From assembly GCF_023740735.1 (NCBI RefSeq), contig NZ_JAMRXH010000012.1, positions 186,001-250,000 on the forward strand: 64,000 nt of DNA, written 5' to 3'. Each line of letters begins with the position of its first letter. The first letter of the stretch is position 1. The DNA is from Nocardia sp. CDC159 (GTDB lineage Bacteria; Actinomycetota; Actinomycetes; Mycobacteriales; Mycobacteriaceae). Shown in pieces: positions 57,356 through 64,000 of this stretch. The position numbers were made by a program, and so were the translations under genes. The notes under the pieces were generated by a model, which worked only from the letters and a program-made list of their open reading frames with translations, did no database searches and was not told the origin of the DNA.

Positions 57356-58600
57356 CTAACCGATTCGGGCGTTATCGGGTCCGGCGCCGCAGGTGGGCGT
57401 GGTGGGAGCGCCCGCGAGCCGCTGGTCGAACCAGCTCAGCGCCCTGGGGAACTGGATGAACTCCGCCGAGATATGTTCGGCGACAGGGTATTTCTCGTAC
57501 ATCACATCGACGCCCCGGGCGCAGTAGTCCGCGATCATGCGATCGGTGTCGGCGACCGTGGCGAACTCGTCGTACATGGCGGAGGCCAGATACAGCGGTA
57601 CGGCCGGGGTGCCATAGCCGCCGCCGCGCAACGAGGCCACCACGCTCGCGACCTCCGGCACGCCCAGCGGCCAGATGCCGCCGACGGTGTAGTCCTCGAC
57701 GCGCTTGAACGCGTACTCCGGAACGAAGGTGGAGTAGCACGCGCTGGACAGTTTCCGCTCCAGCGTCGGGTCGACGAAGTAGGAGGCGAGCCTGGTTTCG
57801 GGATAGGCACGAGCCAGGCCGAAGGCGGCCAGCAGATCGATACTCGTGAACGGCCCGCCGTTCATATGCGCCGCGGCCGCCGCCATATCCACCGGCAACC
57901 CGCCCGCCGCGGCCGCCCGGATATTCAGTTCCGGCGCATAGGTGGGCGCGAGTTCGGCGGCGAATTCCGTGCCGCGCGAGCCGCCCGAGTAGCCGTACAT
58001 GATGACCGGCGTATCGCGGGAAAGTCCTGCGGGAGCGAAATTCTCGGCGGCACGAATGCCGTCGAGCGTATTGCGGCCCTCGACGAATCCGGCCGCGAAT
58101 TCACCGTCGGGTCCGAGATAGTCCGGCACCACGACGGTCCAGCCGCGGGCCAGTTCGTCGGCGATGTTCTGCGCCTCACCGCTCATGCCGGTATTGCTCC
58201 GGAAACTGCTGCTGGCGCGCAGCTGATAGGACGGCCCGCACATCGGGTTCAGCGAGTCGTACCAGGCCTGATTCGCCATCAGGACCGGTGGCTCGACCCG
58301 GTTCTCCGGGCGTAGCACGATCGCCATCGTCGTCCACGGGGTGCCGTGGCTGTTCTGGCTGACGTATTTCACCTGCCAGGCCGAATAGGGAACGGTCGCC
58401 GGAAAGTCCTGGAGGGTGACCGGCCTGCTGTCGACCACCTCGCCCATTGCTTTTCCGCTCAGGGATTCCGGCTGTGCGTAGAACGGATCGTCGACCGGCA
58501 GCGGCGGTTCCGCCGCTGCCGTGACCGTGGAAATCGCATTCACCGAGCCCGCCAGCGCGAGCGCCGCGGCAAAGAGACCGAATAGTCTACGAATGCTCAT
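57356..58600 (-). CDS. Secretory lipase/esterase of the LIP family
   Basis: 414 residues from ATG 58600. Signal peptide MSIRRLFGLFAAALALAGSV to TAAA (about 1-30). Alpha/beta-hydrolase of the Candida-lipase-like (LIP) family: YSAWQVKYVSQNSHGTPWTT, NMCGPSYQLR-type loop, YGYSGGSRG with Ser205, and a late YEKYPVAEHISAE with the probable catalytic His. Acts outside the cell on lipids or esters. Its start overlaps the upstream MFS gene by 14 bp, so the two are coupled. Confidence 0.88.
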   Translation of the reverse strand: MSIRRLFGLFAAALALAGSVNAISTVTAAAEPPLPVDDPFYAQPESLSGKAMGEVVDSRPVTLQDFPATVPYSAWQVKYVSQNSHGTPWTTMAIVLRPENRVEPPVLMANQAWYDSLNPMCGPSYQLRASSSFRSNTGMSGEAQNIADELARGWTVVVPDYLGPDGEFAAGFVEGRNTLDGIRAAENFAPAGLSRDTPVIMYGYSGGSRGTEFAAELAPTYAPELNIRAAAAGGLPVDMAAAAAHMNGGPFTSIDLLAAFGLARAYPETRLASYFVDPTLERKLSSACYSTFVPEYAFKRVEDYTVGGIWPLGVPEVASVVASLRGGGYGTPAVPLYLASAMYDEFATVADTDRMIADYCARGVDVMYEKYPVAEHISAEFIQFPRALSWFDQRLAGAPTTPTCGAGPDNARIG

Positions 58601-60185
58601 GGTGGCTAATGCTAGCCGTCTCGTCCGCCAGCACCGCCTCACCGCGGGCGACCATCCCGGCCTCGTCGGACAGTTTCAGATGCGGGATGAACAGCGTCAG
58701 CACGAATGCCAACACCGCGCCCGGAATTACGTACCAGAAGCCCGGCACCAGGGCGTCGGCATATGCGCCGACGATGGCGTCGTGCAATCCGGCGGGCAGG
58801 TGTTTGACCACCGAGGGCACCAGCCCGCTCGGCTGCAGCCCCGACTGCGCGGCCTCCTGCCAGTGCGTGCGAAACACCTCGGTGAGTCCGTCGGTGAGCC
58901 GACTGGTGAAGATCGATCCGAAGATCGCCACCCCGACCGCGCCGCCCATCTCGCGGAAGTAGTTGTTGGCGCTGGTCGCCGTGCCGATCTGCTCCGGCGC
59001 GACCGCGTTCTGCACCACCAGCACGATGATCTGCATGATCAGGCCCAGGCCCGCGCCGATGACGAACAGCATTGCTGACACCAGCCACATCGAGCTGTGC
59101 GCATCGATCCGGGTCATCCACAGCAGGCCGAGGATCATGATCAGCGCGCCCAGCGGCGGATAGATCCGGTACCGGCCGGTCTTGGTGATCGCCGTCATCG
59201 AGCCGATCAGCGTCGCCATCATGCCGACCATCATCGGGATCAGCAGCAGTCCGGATACCGAGGCCGAAGCGCCGGTGGCCATTTGCAGGTAGGTCGGGAT
59301 GAACGCCAGCGACGCGAACATCACCAGGCCGACCACCAGGCCGATGGCCGAGGTCAGCACGAACGTCCGGTTGCGGAACAGCCACAGCGGCAGCATGGGT
59401 TCCTCGGCCCGCGCCTCCACGGCGATGAATACGCCGACCACGAGCACCAGCGCCGCGGCCATCGACAGAATCGTCGGCGAACCCCACGCGTACTGTTTGC
59501 CGCCCCAGTCGGTGATCAGGATGAGCAGCGTGGTCGCGGCGGACATGAGCACCACGCCCAGGTAGTCGGGCTTCACCTTGGGCCGATGGCTGGGAATGCT
59601 CAGGTAGCGGAACGCGATGACCAGGGCGGCGAGGCCGACCGGCACATTGATCCAGAAGCACCAGCGCCAGCTCAGGCTGTCGGCGAAGAAGCCGCCCAGC
59701 AGCGGGCCGGCCACCGAGGTGACGCCGAAGATCGCGCCCATGGGCGCCATGAACTTGCCGCGATCCTTGGCCGGGACGATATCGGCGATGATGGCCTGGG
59801 CCAGGATCATCAGGCCGCCGCCGCCCACGCCCTGCAGGCCGCGGAACACGATGAACTCCCAGAAGCCGTTGGACATGGCCGCGCCGACGGAGGCGGCGGT
59901 GAAGATCGCGATGGCGAACAGGAACAGCCACCGCCGCCCGAACAGATCGCCGAACTTGCCGTAGATCGGCATGACGATGGTGGTGGCCAGCAGATACGAC
60001 GTCGCGGTCCAGGCCATATGCGAGATGCCGCCGAGTTCGCCGACGATGGTCGGCATCGCGGTGCCCACGATGGTCTGGTCGAGGCTGGCCAGGAACATGC
60101 CCGCGATCAGTGCGGAGAAGATCAGCCAGATGCGTTTCTGGGTGAGAACTATGGGGGTCGGCGGCGATTCGGCCGTCGTGGTCAT
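58587..60185 (-). CDS. MFS drug/solute exporter, DHA2 (14-TM) family
   Basis: 532 residues from ATG 60185. Fourteen predicted TM helices. DHA2 motifs: SLDQTIVGTAMPTIVGELGG (motif D1-like), YGKFGDLFGRRWLF (motif A), FRGLQGVGGGGLMILAQAII (motif B) and FGVTSVAGPLLGGFFAD (motif C). Probably exports a toxic or signalling compound. The ATG overlaps the stop of the upstream TetR gene (ATGA) and the end overlaps the lipase start, so tetR-mfs-lipase form one operon. Confidence 0.93.
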   Translation of the reverse strand: MTTTAESPPTPIVLTQKRIWLIFSALIAGMFLASLDQTIVGTAMPTIVGELGGISHMAWTATSYLLATTIVMPIYGKFGDLFGRRWLFLFAIAIFTAASVGAAMSNGFWEFIVFRGLQGVGGGGLMILAQAIIADIVPAKDRGKFMAPMGAIFGVTSVAGPLLGGFFADSLSWRWCFWINVPVGLAALVIAFRYLSIPSHRPKVKPDYLGVVLMSAATTLLILITDWGGKQYAWGSPTILSMAAALVLVVGVFIAVEARAEEPMLPLWLFRNRTFVLTSAIGLVVGLVMFASLAFIPTYLQMATGASASVSGLLLIPMMVGMMATLIGSMTAITKTGRYRIYPPLGALIMILGLLWMTRIDAHSSMWLVSAMLFVIGAGLGLIMQIIVLVVQNAVAPEQIGTATSANNYFREMGGAVGVAIFGSIFTSRLTDGLTEVFRTHWQEAAQSGLQPSGLVPSVVKHLPAGLHDAIVGAYADALVPGFWYVIPGAVLAFVLTLFIPHLKLSDEAGMVARGEAVLADETASISHHEHS

Positions 60186-60826
60186 CGGTGGCGCTCCTTG
60201 TCGTCGGAATCGGGGCGGAACAGGCGGGCCGCCAGTTCGCACTGCTCGTGCAGGGCGGTCGCCAGCGGCCGATCCGGATGGTCGGCCAGCGACATCGCCG
60301 CGTGTGTGGTCAGGGTGGACATGAGTCCCGCTGTGAGAGCGGCGAATTCGGGCGAGACCTCGCCCAGGCGCGCGGTCAGCAGCTCGCCGACCGCGGCCGC
60401 GTGCCGCACGCCCGCGGCGAAGAAGCCCGCCACCACCCGCGGTTCGGACTTGATGATCTCGGTGATCAGCGAGATGTTCTCGCGCACTTCGTCTTCGGGT
60501 ACGTAGCTCGAGGCGTACACCCGGGCGAGATCGTCGATCAGCACCCCGGTCGGGCCGCCCGCGATGAACTGTGCCCGCGATTCGGGCGTGCCGATATCGC
60601 CGATCGGGCCGAGGACCGCGTCCAGCTTGGTGTCGTAGTAGTTGAAGAAGGTGCGCGGGGAGACGCCGACGGCCTTGGCGATGTCGTCGGTGGTGGTGGC
60701 ATCGAGGCCGCGTTCGACGGTCAGGCGGCGCGCGGCCAGGCAGAGGTCGTGCCGGGTCCGTCGTTTCTTGAGTTCGCGCAGCCCGAGTTCCGCCGGGGCA
60801 TCGTCTTTTCGCCTGACCACGGCCAA
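60182..60826 (-). CDS. TetR-family regulator of the exporter operon
   Basis: 214 residues. N-terminal HTH: ATTTDDIAKAVGVSPRTFFNYYDTKLDAV (about 43-71), followed by a helical ligand domain. Such regulators encoded directly before a DHA2 exporter usually repress it and respond to its substrate. Direct repeats TGCAATTTT (60840-60848 and 60857-60865) lie just upstream and are candidate operator elements. Confidence 0.9.
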   Translation of the reverse strand: MAVVRRKDDAPAELGLRELKKRRTRHDLCLAARRLTVERGLDATTTDDIAKAVGVSPRTFFNYYDTKLDAVLGPIGDIGTPESRAQFIAGGPTGVLIDDLARVYASSYVPEDEVRENISLITEIIKSEPRVVAGFFAAGVRHAAAVGELLTARLGEVSPEFAALTAGLMSTLTTHAAMSLADHPDRPLATALHEQCELAARLFRPDSDDKERHR

Positions 60827-60839
60827 AATCTACATGTTC

Positions 60840-60865
60840 TGCAATTTTTCAGGCAATGCAATTTT
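60840..60865. promoter_or_regulatory. Direct repeats upstream of the exporter tetR
   Basis: Two copies of TGCAATTTT (60840-60848, 60857-60865) with a 17-bp period, in the 41-bp gap before the TetR gene. Confidence 0.4.
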
Positions 60866-60867
60866 CG

Positions 60868-61458
60868 TCACGCCGGGCGGAGATAGTCCAGCGCGGCATC
60901 GAGGATGGCGTCGGCGTAGCCGGGGGTCAGGCCGTCCAGACCCAGTGACCAGCGGTATTGCAGCGGCCCGAGCAGCAGGTCCACGGCGATATCGGGATCG
61001 AAGTCGGCGCGCAGCTGGCCCGCTGCCACCGCGGCGTCCAGGCGTGCGATCAGGGCGGCGCGCTGGGGGAGTAGCAGTCGCTCGCGGTAGTAGCGGCCGA
61101 TATCCGGGTCGTGCTGGATCTCGATGTACATCGCGCGCAGAAAGCCGTCGCGGGCCGGATCGCTGAGTTCGGCGACCGTGCCGTGCAACAGCAGGCGCAG
61201 GTCGGCGCGGATGTCGCCGGAGTCGGGAAACACCACACCCGATGGGCTCGAATAGCTTTCGAGCATGGCGTCGAGCAGCACCGCGCCCTTGGATGGCCAC
61301 CATCGATAGATGGTCTGCTTGCCCACCCCGGCGCGGGCGGCGATCGCCTCGATGCCCAGCTTCGGGTAGGGGACCTCGCGGATCAGCTCGGCGGCGGCGG
61401 TGAGGATGGCGGCCCGGGCGCGCTCGCTGCGGCGGGACGGGCTCGGCTTCTCGGACAT
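60868..61458 (-). CDS. TetR-family regulator divergent from an SDR gene
   Basis: 196 residues from ATG 61458; GTG 61464 is an alternative. HTH: LGIEAIAARAGVGKQTIYRWWPSKGAVLLDAM (about 34-66), the AcrR/TetR_C16-like C-terminal domain follows. It lies head to head with the SDR gene, with two AGACG-CGTCT inverted repeats between, so it probably represses the SDR gene and itself. Ligand unknown. Confidence 0.9.
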   Translation of the reverse strand: MSEKPSPSRRSERARAAILTAAAELIREVPYPKLGIEAIAARAGVGKQTIYRWWPSKGAVLLDAMLESYSSPSGVVFPDSGDIRADLRLLLHGTVAELSDPARDGFLRAMYIEIQHDPDIGRYYRERLLLPQRAALIARLDAAVAAGQLRADFDPDIAVDLLLGPLQYRWSLGLDGLTPGYADAILDAALDYLRPA

Positions 61459-61480
61459 GGTCACAGCATAATCCGAAACG

Positions 61481-61551
61481 AGACGATACGTTCCGTCTTG
61501 ACTTTGATTCGCAGAGATGTCATTCTTTTCTCCACGAGACGGAGCGTCTCG
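61481..61551. promoter_or_regulatory. Two candidate TetR operators in the tetR-SDR gap
   Basis: AGACG, 8 bp, CGTCT at 61481-61498 and the perfect palindrome CGAGACG-GAG-CGTCTCG at 61535-61551 share the AGACG/CGTCT half site. The first is next to the tetR start and the second 18 bp before the SDR start. Confidence 0.65.
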
Positions 61552-61568
61552 CGACGAAGGGAGTCACC

Positions 61569-62417
61569 GTGACCAGAACATGGTTCATCACCGGAGCCAA
61601 CCGCGGCCTGGGTCGGGCGTTCACCGAGGCGGCGCTGGGGCGGGGCGACCGGGTGGTCGCGACGGTTCGTAACCCCGACGCCATGGATCTTTCGCACGAG
61701 CGGCTCACTGTGCTGCCGTTGGACGTCCGGGATCGGGAGCGGGTATTCGCCACGGTCGAGCGGGCTTTCGAGGTGGTCGGCTCGATCGACGTCATCGTGA
61801 ACAATGCCGGTTACGGCCTGGTCGGCGCGGTGGAGGAGCTCGACGAGCGGCAGATCCGCGATCAGATGGACACCAATTTCTATGGCGCGCTGTGGGTTAC
61901 CCAGGCGGCGATCCCGCACCTGCGCGGGCAGGGATCGGGGCATGTCGTGCAGATCTCGACGGTGGGTGCGGTCGGATCGCTGCCGCTGTTCAGCATGTAC
62001 AACGCCAGCAAGTGGGCGCTCGAGGGCTTCAGTTCCTCGCTCGCGGACGAGGTGCGGCCGTTCGGGATCTCGATCACGCTGGCCCAGCTGGGTGGTTTCG
62101 ACACCGACTGGGCCAAGTCGAGTATGCGGTTCGCGCGCCGCGATCCGGCCTACGACGAGGTGCGGGCCGGAATTCTGGGCATGACCGAATATCCGGATCC
62201 CGCGGCCCCGATCACTCCCGATCCGGCGGCCGCGCCGTCGGAATGGGCCGAGCCCGCGCCCGAGGTCGCTGCCGCCGAACTGCTGGCGCTGGTGGATCTG
62301 CCGAATCCGCCGCTGCGCAAGATCATCGGGCCGGACACCCACAAGATGGTGACGATGGCATTCGAACAGCGCCGCGGCGACTATTCCGCCGATCCCGAAT
62401 TCGTCTGGCCCAGCTGA
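61569..62417 (+). CDS. SDR-family oxidoreductase
   Basis: 282 residues from GTG 61569. Classical SDR: FITGANRGLGRAFTEAALGRGDRVVATVR (NADP loop), LDVRDRERV, VNNAGYGLVGAVEELDERQ, ISTVGAVGSLPLFSMYNASKWALEGF with Ser, Tyr and Lys, and LAQLGGFDTDW. The C-terminal 80 residues contain an extra Pro/Ala stretch (PDPAAPITPDPAAAPSEWAE). Substrate unknown; under likely control of the divergent TetR protein. Confidence 0.9.
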   Translation: MTRTWFITGANRGLGRAFTEAALGRGDRVVATVRNPDAMDLSHERLTVLPLDVRDRERVFATVERAFEVVGSIDVIVNNAGYGLVGAVEELDERQIRDQMDTNFYGALWVTQAAIPHLRGQGSGHVVQISTVGAVGSLPLFSMYNASKWALEGFSSSLADEVRPFGISITLAQLGGFDTDWAKSSMRFARRDPAYDEVRAGILGMTEYPDPAAPITPDPAAAPSEWAEPAPEVAAAELLALVDLPNPPLRKIIGPDTHKMVTMAFEQRRGDYSADPEFVWPS

Positions 62418-62436
62418 GCTCCGATACCGTGCACGA

Positions 62437-63927
62437 GTGTTGTTTCGGCTGGTCGTAGCTGTCGCTGTGCTGTGCGGGTTGGTATCGCTGGGTGGATCGG
62501 ACCCAGATCCGAGCGGATTGGCCCGCTTCTACGGCCAGCGGCCGACCTGGGAGCCGTGCGGTATCGATGTGCTGGACGCGGCCGGGGCCGAATGCGCGGA
62601 CGTGCGGGTGCCGTTGGATTACGCACATCCGCACGACCGCACCATCACGGTGGCGATCTCGCGGATCAGGGCGGGGGACAGCGAGCACCGGCGCGGGGTG
62701 CTGCTGGCCAATCCGGGCGGGCCCGGTGCGGAGGGGCTCGACACCGTGAGCCTGCTCGGCGACGTGTTGAGCCCGGACGTGGTGGCCCGCTACGACCTGA
62801 TCGGGATGGACCCGCGCGGTATCGGGCGGTCCACGCCCGCGCCGCTGTGCGGCTGGTCGGTCGGGGAGATGATCCGCTCGGCCGGCGTGAGCGATCGGGG
62901 CTTCCGCCACGACACCGTGGAGGCCGCGGGCATGGCGGCCACCTGCCTGGCCACCGACGCCACGACCCGGCGGCAGTTCACCACTCGCAATACCGCGCGC
63001 GATATGGATGTGATCCGCGCGGTGCTCGGCGCGCCGCGGCTGTCGTACTACGGCGTCTCCTACGGCACCTATCTGGGCGCGGTCTACACCCAGCTGTTCC
63101 CCGCGCACAGCGATCGCATGGTCTTCGACAGCGCCATCGATCCGGGCCGGTATTGGCAAGGGCTGGTGCAGGATTGGGGTGCGGCCGACGAGATCGCACT
63201 GGACGACTGGGCGCGCTGGGCCGCCGATCGCGACGAGACCTATCACCTCGGCGCGACGCCGGAGCGGGTGCGCGCCACCGTGGAGGAGCTCGTCCGGGCG
63301 CTCGGTCGGCAACCCGTGGTGCTGGACGACTTCTCGATCGACGACCACTGGCTGCCGTTCATTCTGCACAACATGGTGAACAACTATCGCTCGAATGCAG
63401 CGGTGGCGCAGACGATCCGGGAGATCGTCGACGCCGTGGGACAACCGCCCGCGGCCGCGCGCACGCCGCGGCTGCGGGCCACCCTGACCGCCCTGCGGAC
63501 CGGTGAGAACTCCGCCCTGGCCGAGATCGCCTGCTCCGACGCCGGTGCCCCGACCGATCCGGCCTGGTATCAGCGCAATATCGAGGCGACCCGGGCCACC
63601 CAACCGGTCTTCGGGGCCATGGCCAACAACATCCAGCCGTGCGCGTTCTGGCCCCGCCCGGTGGAACCGCCCACCGCCGTGCGCAATTCGGTGCCCGCGC
63701 TGATCCTGCAGGCCACCGGCGATCCCCGTACGCCCTACGCGCACGCCCTGCAACTGCATGCCGCCATGCCCGAGTCGCGCCTGATCACCCTGCGTGACAC
63801 CAGGATTCACATGACCTTCCGGCCCGATCTGAGCAGCTGCATCCGCTTCGCCATCAACGCCTACTACACGACCGGCCTACGCCCGGCGGCCGATGCCACC
63901 TGCGAGCGGGACGAGCTCACTCGATGA
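62437..63927 (+). CDS. Tripeptidyl-aminopeptidase-type alpha/beta-hydrolase (TAP/Slp family)
   Basis: 496 residues from GTG 62437. A short hydrophobic N-terminus (LFRLVVAVAVLCGLVSLGG) could be a signal or anchor. Family motifs: CADVRVPLDYAHP, LLANPGGPGAEG (oxyanion loop), IGMDPRGIGRSTP, SYYGVSYGTYLGAVY with nucleophile Ser208, a late LQATGDPRTPY (Asp) and RDTRIHMTF (His). TAP-like members cleave N-terminal tripeptides or related substrates outside the cell. It follows the SDR by 19 bp and may be co-transcribed. Confidence 0.88.
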   Translation: MLFRLVVAVAVLCGLVSLGGSDPDPSGLARFYGQRPTWEPCGIDVLDAAGAECADVRVPLDYAHPHDRTITVAISRIRAGDSEHRRGVLLANPGGPGAEGLDTVSLLGDVLSPDVVARYDLIGMDPRGIGRSTPAPLCGWSVGEMIRSAGVSDRGFRHDTVEAAGMAATCLATDATTRRQFTTRNTARDMDVIRAVLGAPRLSYYGVSYGTYLGAVYTQLFPAHSDRMVFDSAIDPGRYWQGLVQDWGAADEIALDDWARWAADRDETYHLGATPERVRATVEELVRALGRQPVVLDDFSIDDHWLPFILHNMVNNYRSNAAVAQTIREIVDAVGQPPAAARTPRLRATLTALRTGENSALAEIACSDAGAPTDPAWYQRNIEATRATQPVFGAMANNIQPCAFWPRPVEPPTAVRNSVPALILQATGDPRTPYAHALQLHAAMPESRLITLRDTRIHMTFRPDLSSCIRFAINAYYTTGLRPAADATCERDELTR

Positions 63928-63937
63928 ACCGGCCGAG

Positions 63938-64000
63938 TCAGGGCACGACGACCAGCTTGCCGCGGGTACGTCCGGAGCGGCTGGCATCGAAGGCGTCGCC
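63938..64000 (-). CDS. C-terminus of a zinc-type/quinone oxidoreductase-like protein (rest outside window)
   Basis: Only the last 20 residues are visible, GDAFDASRSGRTRGKLVVVP followed by TGA. The AF-x-A-S/x-R-S-G-x-x-x-GKLVVVP ending is typical of the MDR superfamily (NADP-dependent quinone oxidoreductases and zinc alcohol dehydrogenases). Convergent with the hydrolase gene; nothing else can be said. Confidence 0.6.
   Translation of the reverse strand, partial: GDAFDASRSGRTRGKLVVVP

Noticed and set aside
1..64000. tRNA/rRNA genes, CRISPR arrays, insertion sequences, prophage, attachment sites
   Set aside because: None seen: gaps were read for cloverleaf, repeat-spacer and transposase signals without result. 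A covariance-model search would be decisive.

Overview
The window is high-GC actinobacterial chromosome, almost certainly Nocardia or a very close mycolata genus. Support comes from a tandem pair of MspA-type outer-membrane porins resembling the nocardial NfpA/NfpB channel, MprA/MprB-PepD, a nitrate-sensor conservon, mycobacterial-type FO genes, and two long blocks whose gene order matches Mycobacterium tuberculosis Rv0949-Rv0957 and Rv0981-Rv0996. No tRNA, rRNA, insertion sequence, prophage or CRISPR array was seen. Both ends cut genes: pcrA at the left and a zinc-type oxidoreductase at the right.

Layout. 1-11.1 kb is the conserved core block pcrA, M23 peptidase, sucC-sucD, two membrane proteins, purN-purH, with a decayed acetyltransferase gene after pcrA. 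11.3-12.5 kb has a lipoprotein and a LysM/lectin protein. 12.5-15.5 kb is a zinc-starvation island: alternative zinc-independent ribosomal proteins (S18, S14, L33, L28 leftwards; L31, L32 rightwards) and a CobW-like protein, arranged around two Zur-like operators. 15.7-18.7 kb has a DUF1906 protein, a double-VOC protein and a secreted protein. 18.7-24.0 kb is a leftward conservon (sensor kinase, roadblock, DUF742, GTPase) ending in an MHYT membrane sensor. 24.4-28.9 kb is mprA-mprB-pepD-moaB plus a small gene, with MprA-box-like direct repeats before mprA and pepD. 29.3-30.7 kb carries the two porins, preceded by a perfect CRP/GlxR palindrome. 30.8-37.6 kb continues the conserved block: mscL, a SAF protein, an FmdB-like zinc ribbon, 5-FTHF cyclo-ligase, galU, a gephyrin-like MoeA homologue, rimJ-like and a membrane protein that may be the gephyrin receptor.

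The right half is accessory. 37.6-43 kb holds a TetR regulator, aldose epimerase, an AraC regulator, a FUSC membrane protein with its MarR regulator, and two very small genes. 42.8-47.7 kb contains a small gene, a short-chain dehydrogenase, a large catalase and a glycosyltransferase, all preceded by promoters of one stress-sigma type (GNNT-15-GGGTA). 47.7-51.2 kb has a methyltransferase, a LigD-type polymerase and a sodium/solute symporter pair. 51.6-54.2 kb encodes only the membrane FO part of ATP synthase (I, a, c, b and a b' protein that stops where the delta domain should begin), with no F1 genes following. 54.2-64 kb holds NTF2-fold proteins, an HxlR regulator, an alpha-amylase, a TetR-MFS exporter-lipase operon, a second TetR facing an SDR, and a tripeptidyl-peptidase-type hydrolase.

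The most noteworthy items are the FO-only ATP synthase operon, the shared stress-sigma promoter set, the Zur island, the conservon with an MHYT sensor, and the MprA and CRP operator sets. All regulatory sites were read by eye and are predictions.
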